Assembly (NCBI GenBank): GCA_001179505.1
Contig: CDMY01000644.1
Location: 1 to 37,430, forward strand
Direction of reading: 5' to 3'
DNA length: 37,430 bases
Origin: Vitrella brassicaformis
Taxonomy: Eukaryota; Sar; Vitrellaceae
Part shown: positions 11,801-22,358 of the stretch, in pieces
How the letters are laid out: every line of letters starts with the position of its first letter
How positions within the stretch are numbered: the first letter of the stretch is position 1
Notes under the pieces: generated by a model
Told to the model about the DNA's origin: nothing
The model's input: the letters and a program-made list of their open reading frames with translations, nothing else
The model's database searches: none
Translations under genes and position numbers: made by a program

Positions 11801-14800
11801 TCACTCACCCATCTGTCCGATGTGTCTGTGTACACAGACGACACCCGGCATTTTCTCCCTCTCTGTCTGTGTGTGTGTGTGTGTGTGTGTGGTGCAGGTG
11901 ATCATCCGCAAGGGTGAGCATCTGGCCGGTGTGATCGACAAGCGCACGACCGGGTCGTCCAGCGGCAGTCTGGTGCACATCCTCTTCCACGAGTGCGGAC
12001 CCGAAAAGACCAATTACTACCTCACATACGCCCAAAAGGTGCGTGAGGGCGCGCACACCCTCTCACCCTCACACCCCTCTGTCTCTCTCACTCACAATAC
12101 ACTGTGTGTGTGTGTGCAGGTGGTGAACTACTGGCTGCTGAACTACGGTTTCTCTGTCGGTGTGGCTGACATCATCCCTGCTGACACGACCGTACGCAAG
12201 TGCACGGCGTGCGACACATCCGGCTGCGCTGCGTGCATATGACATATACGATAGATGTGCACATGATGTGTGTGCTGTGTGGTCTGGTGTGGTGTGTGTG
12301 TGTAGGTGTCGTCTGTGGGTGAGGCGCTGAACAAGTCCAAGGAGGAGGTCAAGAAACTCGTCGGCGAGGCCCAGACCGGCAAACTCAAAACACAGCCCGG
12401 TACCCCCTCCCGCCTCCCCCTCCCTCCTCCCCCTCCCCCCCCACCNNNNNNNNNNNNNNNNNNNNNNNNNNNNNNNNNNNNNNNNNNNNNNNNNNNNNNN
12501 NNNNNNNNNNNNNNNNNNNNNNNNNNNNNNNNNNNNNNNNNNNNNNNNNNNNNNNNNNNNNNNNNNNNNNNNNNNNNNNNNNNNNNNNNNNNNNNNNNNN
12601 NNNNNNNNNNNNNNNNNNNNNNNNNNNNNNNNNNNNNNNNNNNNNNNNNNNNNNNNNNNNNNNNNNNNNNNNNNNNNNNNNNNNNNNNNNNNNNNNNNNN
12701 NNNNNNNNNNNNNNNNNNNNNNNNNNNNNNNNNNNNNNNNNNNNNCCCTCCCCCCCCACCCCTCTCCGTATTTGTGTCTTCATATCATGTGTGTGCAGGC
12801 AAAACCATGTTCGAGTCGTTCGAGAGTCAGGTCAATCAGGAGCTCAACAAAGCCCGCGACACCTCCGGCAAGATCGCGTCCGAGTCTTTGGACGAGAAGA
12901 ACAACATCATCGCGATGGTCTCGGCCGGCTCCAAGGGCAGCAGCATCAACATCTCCCAGATCATGGCCTGCGTCGGGCAGCAGAACGTCGAGGGCAAGCG
13001 CATCCCCTTCGGCTTCGCCAACCGCACCCTCCCGCACTTCACAAAGGACGACTACGGACCTGAGAGCAGAGGATTTGTGGAGAACTCTTACCTCAGCGGA
13101 CTCACCCCCCAGGAGTTCTTCTTTCACGCCATGGGCGGGCGAGAGGGTATCATCGACACGGCCTGCAAGACCTCCGAAACGGGCTACATCCAGCGCCGCC
13201 TCATCAAGGCCATGGAGGATGTGCAGGTGCAGTACGACCGCACCGTCCGCAACTCTCTGGGCAACGTCATCCAGTTCCTCTACGGCGAGGACGGCATGGC
13301 GGGGGAGTTCATCGAGGACCAGGTGCTCGACTTCATGAAGATGAACAACGACAAGCTCGAGGAGACCTACAGGCACGACTATGAGCTGCCACCGGACGAC
13401 AGGGGCATGGAGCGGCCAAATGACAACTACGGCACGGGGTGGCTGTCGGACCGCGTCAGGTGCGCGCGTGTGTGTGTGTGGTTGGATGGATGGATGGATG
13501 GGTGCATCTCTCTCTCTGTGTCTGTCTGTGCGTGTGTGGTGTGCACTGCAGGCAGCAGCTGATAGCCAAAAAGGACGACAGCGATCCCCCGCTCAACGAC
13601 CTGGAGGGCATCAACAGTCTTGAGAAGGAGCTCAAAGACATCAAGGAGGCCAAACACAGACTGTGCACGTACGTCACGTCAGACACCAAGCCACCCCGCC
13701 ACCCACACACATATGAGTGTGTGTGTGTTTTGTCCGTCGTTCTGTCCGTCCGTCTGTGTGTCGTCAGTGAGTATTTCAAGGACGGCGAGGCGAAGCAGCA
13801 CCTGCCCATCAACATAGAGCGCATCATCGAAAACGCCAGGAACCAGTTCCCAAGGAGAGGGGTACGGGGTAACACACCCGCACACACATACACACACACC
13901 ACCCTCCACACACAGGCGCTCATCTCTGTGTGTCTTGTGTCGTGTGTGTAGAGTCTGAATGACCCCCACAACGAGCGCTTCAGCCCAGTGACCATCTGCC
14001 GGGCGGTCGACAAGCTGCTCGAAGAGCTCAAAGTCGTCCAGGTAACTCACCCAGCCCCACCCAAATGCAACACAACACTCCGAACAGCACGCAACACACA
14101 TGTATGTGTGTCTGTATGTGTGTATGGGTGGCAGGGTGATGACGAGATCACGCAGGAGATCCAGCAGAACGCCCGCGGGCTGCTGACGTGCCATCTGCGG
14201 GCGGCCCTGGGCAGCCGCAAACTCATGGAGAAGGACCAGCTCACCGAACAGGCCTTCGAGTGCGTCCTGGGGGCCGTCAGGGAGCAGTTCTTCAAGTCGC
14301 TCGCGCACCCTGGCGAAGTGGTGCGCACATTGACGCACACACACAGATACACACACGGACAGGCGCATCGACTCTCTCTCTGTCTCTGTTTCTGCCTCTG
14401 TGTGCAGGTGGGCGCGTTGGCGGCTCAGTCCATCGGGGAGCCGGCCACTCAGATGACGCTCAACACGTTCCACTTCGCCGGTGTGTCGGCCAAGAACGTG
14501 ACGCTCGGTGTGCCCCGGCTGCGGGAGCTCATCAACGTGGCCAAGACCGTCAAGACCCCCGGGCTGACCGTCTTCCTCAAGCCCGAGTACGTCCATGACC
14601 GCGATAAGGTGCGGGAGGTGTCGACCAACCTCGAGATGTGCAACCTGGACAAGCTCATCTCGTACTGGACCATCATCTACGACCCGGACATCAAATCTTC
14701 CATCACCGAGGTATGGACACCCATGGCGGCCCCTCCCTCTCAACAGACAAGGAGTGTGTGTGTGTGTGTGTGTCGAATGGATGGATGGCTGCAGGACAGG

Positions 14801-17423
14801 GAGTGGGTGGAGGAGTATTTCGACTGGGCTGACGCCGAGAGGGGCGAAGAGGTGGTCTCCCCGTGGGTCCTGCGGGTCGTCCTCGACAGCAAAGTCTTCA
14901 ACGACAAACGACTCGAAATGCAACAGGTCGGTCCGTGCACTCAGTCTTTGCCCCCTTCCCCACACCCACCCACACCCCGACCCCCTTCTCTCTCTGTCAA
15001 TCATCAGATCGGTGAGCGTGTTACGGAGGAGTTCGGTTACAACTTCGTGAGCGTCATCCAGACGGACGACAACGCCGAGGAGCTCGTGATGCGCATTCGG
15101 CTGAAGCCGTCGCCCGAGGGGGAGGAGGCCGAAAACGAGGAGGAGGTCACGCTGCGGCAGATCGCTGAGGCGCTCCCAATGGTGCGCATCAAGGGCATCG
15201 TCGATATCAAGAAGGTCTACATGAGGGAGGAGAACAAAGTCACATACCTCGAGAACGGTACGTCCGCCACACACACAGACACACAGACAGGGAACAGGGC
15301 GCTTGCTTATCCCCCTGTGTGTGTATGGTGTGTGTCAGGGTCGTTCATGCGCACCAAGGAGTGGGTGATGGACACCGATGGCGTCAATCTCCCGGCCGTG
15401 CTTGCAGCCGACGACGTCGACCACACACGAACCATTTCCAACAGCATCGTTGAAGTGGCAGAGGTGCGCCATTGACCATACACAGATGGACGATTGCCAC
15501 CTCTCTCTGAGTCTCTCCCTCTCTGTGTGAATGTGTGTATGCGTGTGTGTGTGTGTGTGTGCGTGTGTGTGTAGACGTTGGGCATCGAGGCGGTGCGTGC
15601 CTCCCTGTTGAATGAGGTCCGCCGTGTGATATCCTTCGACGGCTCCTACGTCAACTACCGACACTTAGCTGTCCTGTGCGACATCATGACGGCCCGAGGG
15701 ACGCTGACGTCCATCACGCGGCACGGCATCAACCGCATCGATCGGGGGCCGATGATGAAGTGCTCGTTTGAGGAGACCGTCGAGATCCTCGTCGATGCGG
15801 CCATGTTCGCCGAGACCGACGAGATGAAGGGCATCACCGAGAACATCATGCTCGGACAACTCTGCAGATTCGGTACGGGGGAAGGCAGACACAACACTTC
15901 GTTCAGACACATGTGGATCGCTGTGTGGTGTGTGGTGTGTTCAGGCACCGGTGCGTTCGACATCATGATTGACGAGGACGGCGTGGCGGCGTGCACAGGC
16001 ACTGCCGAGGGCCAGGACCTTCTGGCGGCCGACGCAGCCGACTTCCTTCACGACAACTACCTCGGCGCTCCCGCAGCGGCCCTCCACTCCCTCCAGTCGA
16101 TGTCAGGCCTCTTCTCCCCCGCCCAGCCGCAGTCACCCGACCTCCCACACACCCTCACCAGCCCCATGCAGGCCGCCTTCATGAACGAGCTGCCCCAGAC
16201 CAAGAAGGGCCAGTACAGCGACGTCAACGCCCTCTTCTCTCCCGAGCCGGGCGGAGGCGAGCGTTTCATGGACCAGGGCCCGATGAGCCCGGCCTTCCAG
16301 GCTCCAATGTCGCCGCAATACCGGCCGGGGGCAGGGGCCGGGCCGCTCTCGCCCATCTACCAGGCGCCCTTCAGCCCCGCGCCACTCAGCCCCGCCTACC
16401 GTCCTGCAGGTGCTGCCGCGGCGGCTGGTCGTGCTGGACCCATGTCACGTCGGCCGTTCTCGCCCAGCTACTCACCCACGTCGCCGTCGTATGGCGCGCC
16501 GATGAGCCCCCGGCCGATGGGTGCGCAGGCGACCACACCCGGCTACGGCATGCGGGCGATGACGCCGGGCTACCAGGTGGGAGGCCGCATGCTCAGCCCG
16601 GGGTACTCGCCCACATCGCCCTCTGGCGTTCCCGGCTACAATCCCGCCAGCCCGGCATACAACCGCATGGGAGGGTACCGGCCCACGTCGCCCGCATACG
16701 CGCCTCTGTCGCCTGGAGGGTATCGTCCGACGTCGCCTGGCCATGCTCCGCTGTCGCCCGGCTACCGACCGCCGCTGTCGCCAGGGTACATCCAGTCTGG
16801 GCGGAGGGGAGGTGCGGGTGCTGCAGGGCCGGTGTCGCCGGGGTACTCACCCAGCTCGCCTGCATACACGCCTCAGTCACCCAACTATGGACCACAACCA
16901 CGTAAGGGAAGCGAGCATCCGTGTATGTGTCTACCGGTGTCACTTCTCTGTGTGTGTGATGGTGTTTGCTGTGTCGCCAGGTGCTGCTGCGTACTCGCCG
17001 ACGTCGCCCAAGTACTCTCCGTCATCCCCCGCCTACAGCCCTCGTCAGTCGGAGCCGCAGGACGCCAGCCCCAAGGCGGCCGTGTCGTCGCCCAGCCAGT
17101 CGTATGAGCTGGCCAGCCCCTCTGAGGAGCCGCCAAGCGCTCAGCAGCCACGGTCAGGCGGCCAGATCAGGCCCGATGCAGGCAGCCCCGAATCGCCCGC
17201 ATACTCGGAAGAAGGTACGACAGACAGACGGACATCAGCAGCACGTCTTGGGAGACGTGTGTGTGTTGACGTGATGTCGGTGTCAACTTCAGGCGGCCCG
17301 CACAGTCCCCACCATGGTGGCCCTCAGAGTCCTGGCGCGATGCCGTTCGGTGCGAGCCCCCCCGACCCCGCCCACCCCGACCCCGCCGAGAGACCTGTGC
17401 CTGAAGATGAGACGGAAGAGTGA
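8863..17423 (+). CDS. RPB1: RNA polymerase II largest subunit RPB1
   Basis: The catalytic subunit of RNA polymerase II. Twenty-nine exons join in frame to 5766 nt (1921 residues): 8863-8958, 9086-9278, 9374-9723, 9808-9866, 9937-10042, 10157-10274, 10361-10458, 10528-10725, 10794-11002, 11098-11214, 11277-11358, 11443-11567, 11667-11796, 11898-12038, 12120-12191, 12306-12399, 12799-13459, 13552-13668, 13768-13861, 13952-14041, 14135-14320, 14408-14710, 14795-14926, 15008-15257, 15339-15463, 15575-15872, 15945-16901, 16981-17214, 17293-17423. Landmarks: clamp zinc site CETCG...CPGHFGH, second CVCYSC site, catalytic [12 protein letters not shown] (11156-11191) with the three Mg-binding Asp, the [14 protein letters not shown] funnel region, bridge-helix [11 protein letters not shown], and trigger-loop [16 protein letters not shown]. 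The tail after residue about 1480 is a degenerate heptad domain. Intron 11 begins with GC. The assembly gap falls in intron 16 only; residues on both sides are contiguous in the family. Confidence 0.98.
11156..11191 (+). other. RPB1 active-site motif [12 protein letters not shown]
   Basis: These twelve codons encode the invariant metal-binding loop of multisubunit RNA polymerases. The three aspartates are at 11162, 11168 and 11174. All are intact, so the enzyme should be catalytically competent. Confidence 0.97.
11359..11442 (+). other. GC-AG intron in RPB1
   Basis: The intron starts CAG|GCACGC and ends GTGTGCAG. The flanking residues read MGIIQ and DSLLG, matching the uninterrupted conserved stretch of RPB1, and no GT lies near enough to serve as donor without deleting conserved residues. 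Confidence 0.9.
12446..12745. other. Assembly gap of 300 N inside an RPB1 intron
   Basis: Exactly 300 unknown bases, so the length is likely a placeholder. Both flanks are almost pure C with few T and A on this strand (12410-12445 and 12746-12770). The exons on either side (ending 12399, starting 12799) join in phase and continue the conserved protein, so no RPB1 coding sequence is missing. Confidence 0.97.
15543..15572 (+). repeat. TG dinucleotide repeat at an RPB1 splice acceptor
   Basis: About fifteen TG units with one CG interruption run directly into the acceptor TAG of the exon starting at 15575. It is the longest example in RPB1 of the TG tract that stands where a pyrimidine tract is usual. 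Confidence 0.9.
16080..17420 (+). other. RPB1 C-terminal domain with degenerate heptads
   Basis: The region spans the last three exons. Perfect YSPTSPS units occur only twice, near 16468 and 16604. Close variants include [14 protein letters not shown] (twice), [28 protein letters not shown] and YTPQSPN. Spacing is irregular, with Gly, Ala and Met-rich inserts. The SP dipeptide at positions 5-6 is kept in nearly every unit; Ser2 is often replaced by Arg, Asn, Ala or Thr. Confidence 0.9.
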
Positions 17424-17955
17424 TGCATTCACGCAACAGCGACATGATGGTCGCTGGACGGCTGACCTGTGGTGGTTGGGACAAGTGCTGTGTCTCGGTT
17501 TGTACGTGCGTCCTTGTCCCGTGAGGACAGCTATCAGTTTGACATACGTTAACTCATAGCGCAACGGCAGGCAGAGTCTGTGTGTGTCTGTGCCAGTGAG
17601 GCATCTTTATGAAGACAGATGCAGATGCATGCGTTCACGGATCAAAATGATGGCGGCTTGGTGGACGGGTGGACGGGAATGGGCATGAGTGTGTGTGCTG
17701 ACATGGCTCGATTGCCGAAGTATCCATTGACACAACTGTCTGCCTGTCTGTCTGTCTGGTTAGTCATCATCTTTCGCGCATCCAGCCATGTCTTGACATC
17801 GTCGAGGGCCCCTTTTTTTCCCCCTCTTGTTAAGTTTACAATACACGTTAAGCCAATCCGCGATTTGAATCTTTCTTTCACGCTTTCTTTCAATCTCTTT
17901 CTTTCTCTCGAGCGGAGCACCGAAACCAGCACCCCTTCCTCTCTCCCCAGCAGTG
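17424..17955. other. Spacer between RPB1 and the secreted-protein gene
   Basis: The 532 bp contain the RPB1 3' end and the promoter of the next gene on the same strand. From about 17810 the sequence changes from the usual TG/CA-rich style to T- and CT-rich tracts (17811-17825 and 17866-17912), followed by CCCCAGCAG just before the ATG. This could be a 5' untranslated intron end or a trans-splice acceptor. Confidence 0.45.
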
Positions 17956-18775
17956 ATGATGCGCGTGTTTGGTCTGTTGGTCCTGTTGGCCCTCGCCGGC
18001 GTCGTACACTGCCAGCTCCTCGGCCCAGAGCCCGAGGAACGTGGCGAATCTGAATGTGCCGGGGCGGACCCGGACTGTCAGCCGCTAGCGGCTGGAGGTG
18101 AGGTCACACGAATGCCACCACCATCGTCCACGCAGAGTCTCTGCCCGTGTCTCTGCGTGTCTGTGTGCAGCTGCACGTTTCGTTCATCCTACGCTGGCGC
18201 GGACGAGCGGAACCAACTACAGTGGGCACTTAGGCAGGCGTCGTCTGTGTGCACGGGCTCAAGCCATTGCTCCTGTTCTGTGTGCGTGTCTCTGTGCGTG
18301 TGTGTGTTCTGCAGCTGCGGGTGCTGAGCGTGTGATTTGGAACTGCGACGGAGACGAGGAGTGCGCCGCAGCCGAAGTGACGTGTACGTCGCGCGAATCT
18401 GTCTGAACTCCGATGGACTGATTCATTCCATCTTTTGCTCTTCCTCTCCAATGTATGCAGACACCGGTTTTCCAGGCGGAGGAAATCCCGTGTCTTGGTG
18501 CGCAAATGAGAATTTCTTTGGCATTGGGACTGATTGCGGTGAAGACGCTGCCGATGTAAGACGAAAGGAATCGAAGCGGGAGAACACTTTTCTCCCTTCT
18601 TGGTTGACAGGCATTTTGCGTTTCCTTGGTTGGCAAGGGGTTCACTGAGGCCAGCTCGTTCAGTCCTCGACTGATTCCTCTGTTGTGTTTTGAAGAAGTG
18701 ACCCGGCCGGGCAGCTTCGACAATTGCGACTCGATTCTCGGCTGTCCCTGCTTCGGCTGGATCGATTGCATTTAG
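17956..18775 (+). CDS. Small secreted cysteine-rich protein
   Basis: Exons 17956-18097, 18315-18383, 18461-18555 and 18611-18775 give 156 residues, with a possible extra 51-nt in-frame exon at 18171-18221. The start MMRVFGLLVLLALAGVVHC is a clear signal peptide with likely cleavage before or after the Cys. The mature part carries about 14 Cys. The core reads VSWC, then TDCG, then DAADAFC, and later CDSILGCPCFGWIDC at the end. This order (WC ... CG ... AADAFC ... final Cys cluster) resembles a family of small secreted proteins known from plants and bacteria, from memory of the motif; I cannot name it or give a function. Codon use in the last two exons is less GC-rich than in RPB1. Two ATGs at 17956 and 17959 are equally usable. 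The product is probably exported or placed on the cell surface. Confidence 0.75.
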
Positions 18776-19805
18776 ATTCGGTCGAACTCTCCCCTGTCTG
18801 CCCCATGTGTGGTTTTGGTCTGACTGGTCGACAGCGAGAGAGAGAGGAAGAGAGAGAGGGAGAGAGCGAGCACGCTGCTTTGTTTTGTGACGGGTGCTTT
18901 GCTTGGCTTTGTTTGGGTTTGTTCTGTTCCGTCTCGTTTTGTTTGTTTTGCCTAGTGATCTGAAGCCATAGATAGCTCTAGCTGACTGCAGAAAGTCTGA
19001 TAGTCGGCCGAATGAGCCCACGTGCTGTGCTGTGCTGTGCTGTGCATACGCTGCACTCAAAATTGTGCAGATAGCTGAGCTGTGCCCACGCCATCGTTCG
19101 TCGAAAAGACAGGTGCGTGTGCGGGCGGGTGTCTGTCTGTCTGTCTGTCAGCAAGGAAACTGAGCTGGTGCGTACTACGAAATGGCCACTCTTTGATGCG
19201 TACGGACATATTCGCTCAGCTGTTGTCATCACACACGACACCACTGCAGTACATACAATTGCCTGCCTGCCTGCCTCCCTGTTTGCCTTTTGGGTGCGGT
19301 GCACTCGGTCTGTTGGTTTCTGCGTCGTGAAGACGAACAGTCAGTCAGTCAAGCGATAGCTTTGTAGTGTCACGTGCACGTGTGTGGTTGAAACGGATAA
19401 GTGCGGATGGACGAGTGAGTGGGTGAAGGAGATCTTCTGGCCGCCAAGCTCTTAGCTGTACACACTGGTTTAGTGAACCACACATGAACAAACGCATCGA
19501 AACGGACGCCACTCCACTCACACACACAGACGGTTTCACACATCGACACACAGACACAGACACATCGAATGTGTACCATGGATCCATCCAGCCAGCCAGC
19601 ACAAAGGTATGGACATCATCTACACAAGAGCCGCCCTCCTGCTGCAGCCACCAGCAGCCAGGGGGCCACGATAGTACTGGCCGGTCAGGGGCAATCAGTG
19701 GATGGCCACAATGTGTGATCTGAACCACACAGACAACCAAACACAGCCGTGAGCAGCAGCAGAGGAGAGAGGCGGTGGTCTGCGAGTCGCTTTGCGTACC
19801 TAACT
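18776..19805. other. Intergenic region between convergent genes, no gene seen
   Basis: About 1 kb separates the stop codons of the secreted-protein gene and ankyrin copy 1. It holds GA-rich (18834-18870), TGTGC (19024-19048), CTGT (19134-19148) and CTGC (19260-19275) repeats. No open frame resembles a known protein. Confidence 0.5.
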
Positions 19806-21304
19806 TTATGTGAGTTGATTGCTGCTGCTGTCCTCATCCATCTCATCGACACTCCTGTGAGACAGACAGACAGACAGCCACGTGTGTACTCATGAGTGCC
19901 CCCATCCCTCCCCTCCGCCCTCAACTCACTGGTCGTCCTCCGTGTGTTGTTGTTGCTGCTCGTCATCGTCGTCAATCATATCGCCATCATGCTCCTCTTC
20001 TCCCCAGTCGCCGCCCATGCAATCCTCCACGCCGTCCTGCACACACACAGACCACACACATTGATGACATGGCATGTGTGCGCGCGTGTGCCTCCTTCCA
20101 CCTCATCCAGATCGTCGCCGTCCCCGCCGCCCTCCAGGCCGTCCTCAGCCATACCGTCCTGCACACACACACACAACAAGGAATCATCACATGCATGTGA
20201 CTGTCTGCCCCTTCTTCCCTGACCTCATCGATGTCATCCTCCTCATCTAGGTCGTCGTCGCTCGAGCCATCATCATCAGATGACTCCTCGCCCCACACCG
20301 CACCGGGCGGCCCCCTCTGGTCCATCCCCTCCCACCCAGATATCACCTTCACCACACACTGACCTCCCCCCGCCCCGCCCACCACCACACGGCCATCAAA
20401 CACACACTCGAATGGCTTGCCATTGCCGAATCCACTGTCGATGTCAGGCAGCTTGTAGTGCAGCGCCTCCTCACACCGAATAAGGTGGATCACGTCACGG
20501 AGGCCATACACGATGCCCTCGTCTACCTGCCCGCCCTCTTCCTCTCCCTGGCTGTCTGATGTGTCCGTGTGTGTGATGTGTGGTGTGACGAAGGCAGTGT
20601 GGCGGAACAGACGGCGCCGCACAGACGGGCTGGCCACATTGCAGACACGCGAGACGAAGAAAGACAGTGCCGCGTTGAGCCGCCGCCCGAGTGGCGTGCG
20701 GGCTGAGAAGGGCAGAGAGGGGGGCTCTATCTTCGAGGCAATCTGACTGCACAACACACCCACACCGAACACAGAGTGGGAAGCCGACAGGGCAGACACA
20801 GTGCGCAGAGGGGCGAGGGACGTGTTGATGAAGCGCATGGCGTGTGTGGGGACAGAGCGATTGAGATAGTCGTGATACACCGACAAAATGCGGCGCTTCT
20901 GTCTGGCTGTCGTGCGAAAGTGTGTGAGTGCTCTGTCTACCGATGCCCCCAGGTGAATCAGATGGTGTGCAGCAGTGTCGTGGCCTCCCCTCACAAACTC
21001 GACAAGGGGTGGCAGCGACCCACCACCGTCTACGTGAGCTCCTGCCTCACGCACCAGAAGTGAAATGACATCGACATCCCAGTGAGCACAAGGGAGGGTA
21101 AACACATCGGCCCTCGCTCCCTGCTGCCTCACCAGCCAATACATCACAGCCCTGTTCCGCGCCTCTGCGGCAACATTTAGCGCATCTCTGCCTCTGTACC
21201 CCTCTACCACCCCCCGTCCCATCCCCTCGACCAGCTTCTCGAGGATTGCGATGTGGGGGTCTGTCTGGCCATCGTGCGCCGCATCCTGCTGCTGCTGCTG
21301 GTGC

Positions 21305-21336
<32 letters not shown>

Positions 21337-22012
21337 GTACTGCTGGTGCTGCTGCTGCTGCTCATCCGATTGCTGGTCCTCGTCCTGTCGGAAGCGGCAC
21401 GCACATGCCTCCTCGAGAGCCCCGTCTCCGTAGAGGCTGGGTGGTGTGGGTGCCGCTGCTGCGGCAGTGGTCAGGCGAGTGACGATCTCCAGGCACTCCT
21501 TCGCCGAGACCTCTTCCATGGGCAAAGAGCGACGACAGCGCACCACCACCATAATAGCCGCACGTCGCTCCGTGCCTCAGGAGGGTCTCAACCATGGGCA
21601 GGAGGGCCCACAGCTGAGTGGGGTCGTCCCGACGCACGCGGTCTAGCAAGGAGCCCAGTGGTCTCTCGTGCATAATGCTGCGAGGCTCAAAGTTCACATC
21701 TGCTCCAGCCTCGATGAGGCACTCCAGCGTCGCGGCACCATCCTCTCCGACACACTTCTCAACGGCCAGATGCAACAGGGAAGGCCAACGCTCCAGCCAG
21801 CCGCCCGGCCAGCCGCCCTTGCGGTACCGCCCGTTGGGGTCGGCCTTCTCTTGCGTCAGCAGCTGGGCCGCTGCGTCAGGTGAGAGGGAGCCATAGTGGA
21901 GCCCGAAGGCCAACTCCTTGGTGGCCGAGAGGGCAAAGGCTGGTGGCCCGCCGCGTGACAGAGCTACCGCGAAGGGCTCGCCGGGCTGCTGCTGTGGCTC
22001 AGAGTCAGACAT
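19806..22012 (-). CDS. Ankyrin-type protein, copy 1, broken by a frameshift
   Basis: Paralogue of the gene at 32180-34564. Coding segments: 22012-20224, 20158-20102, 20036-19930 and 19854-19806; the exon layout and intron phases match copy 2. The N-terminal part has ankyrin-like units (SLLHLAVEKC ... CLIEAGADVNF, LLPMVETLLRHGA). At about 21520 this copy lacks 8 nt present in copy 2, so the frame from the ATG runs to a stop at 21362 while homology continues in another frame. The first exon is 1789 nt, not a multiple of three, which agrees. No other stop interrupts the remaining 1.3 kb. The C-terminal half carries a shared domain of unknown function and a long Asp/Glu tail. A run of Gln/His codons (21286-21363) is missing in copy 2. 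Either a young pseudogene or a truncated 216-residue ankyrin protein; a downstream ATG at 21519 could start the second part. Confidence 0.75.
21286..21363 (-). repeat. CAG/CAC codon repeat encoding a Gln/His tract
   Basis: The repeat encodes roughly 26 residues, nearly all Gln with interspersed His and one Tyr. Copy 2 has a short Glu/Asp/Gln-rich stretch at this place instead (about 32822-32870), so the tract grew after the duplication or was lost in the other copy. Confidence 0.9.
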
Positions 22013-22358
22013 CGCCAGATCTCACCGGCCGCTGCTGGTGCACCTCACAGTCCGTCCACGGCGGGATGGGTCACCATGGCAAAGCTTCCTGACTTGCGTG
22101 TGTGGCAGTGACACACCTCGCCGCTATGTCTTCCAACCTGACACACCATGCACCGACAGGCAAGGGCACATGAATGCATGCAGGCTTGCCAGATCCGTGC
22201 GTTCCTTTCCTTCCCATCGCATGCGAATGCTTACCGTCGTCATGGTGGTTGGTTGGTTATGTGCGCACCATCACCAGCATTGCGGCGCACCATCACCAGC
22301 ATTGCGAGCTCGTAAGTGGCGATCCGCTCCAGTGTGAAGAACACACCGCTTCGGCGCC
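22013..22358. promoter_or_regulatory. Divergent promoter region, ankyrin copy 1 and BTB/TLDc gene
   Basis: 346 bp separate the two divergent start codons. The 20 bp directly upstream of the copy 1 ATG match those upstream of the copy 2 ATG (CGGCC-GTGAGAT-TGGCG pattern), so the duplication reached into the 5' region. A 20-bp direct repeat with CATCACCAGCATTGCG occurs at about 22268-22305. Confidence 0.55.

Noticed and set aside
13679-15274. 531-codon open frame antisense to RPB1
   Set aside because: It runs through real exons and introns of RPB1 on the other strand and contains TG/CA repeat translation; it resembles no family.
16472-16943. Open frames antisense to the RPB1 tail
   Set aside because: They are by-products of the repetitive heptad code and GC bias.
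21246-21482. Leu- and Ala/Gly-rich open frames opposite the CAG repeat
   Set aside because: A CAG repeat gives poly-Leu, poly-Ala and poly-Cys in other frames; these are not separate genes.
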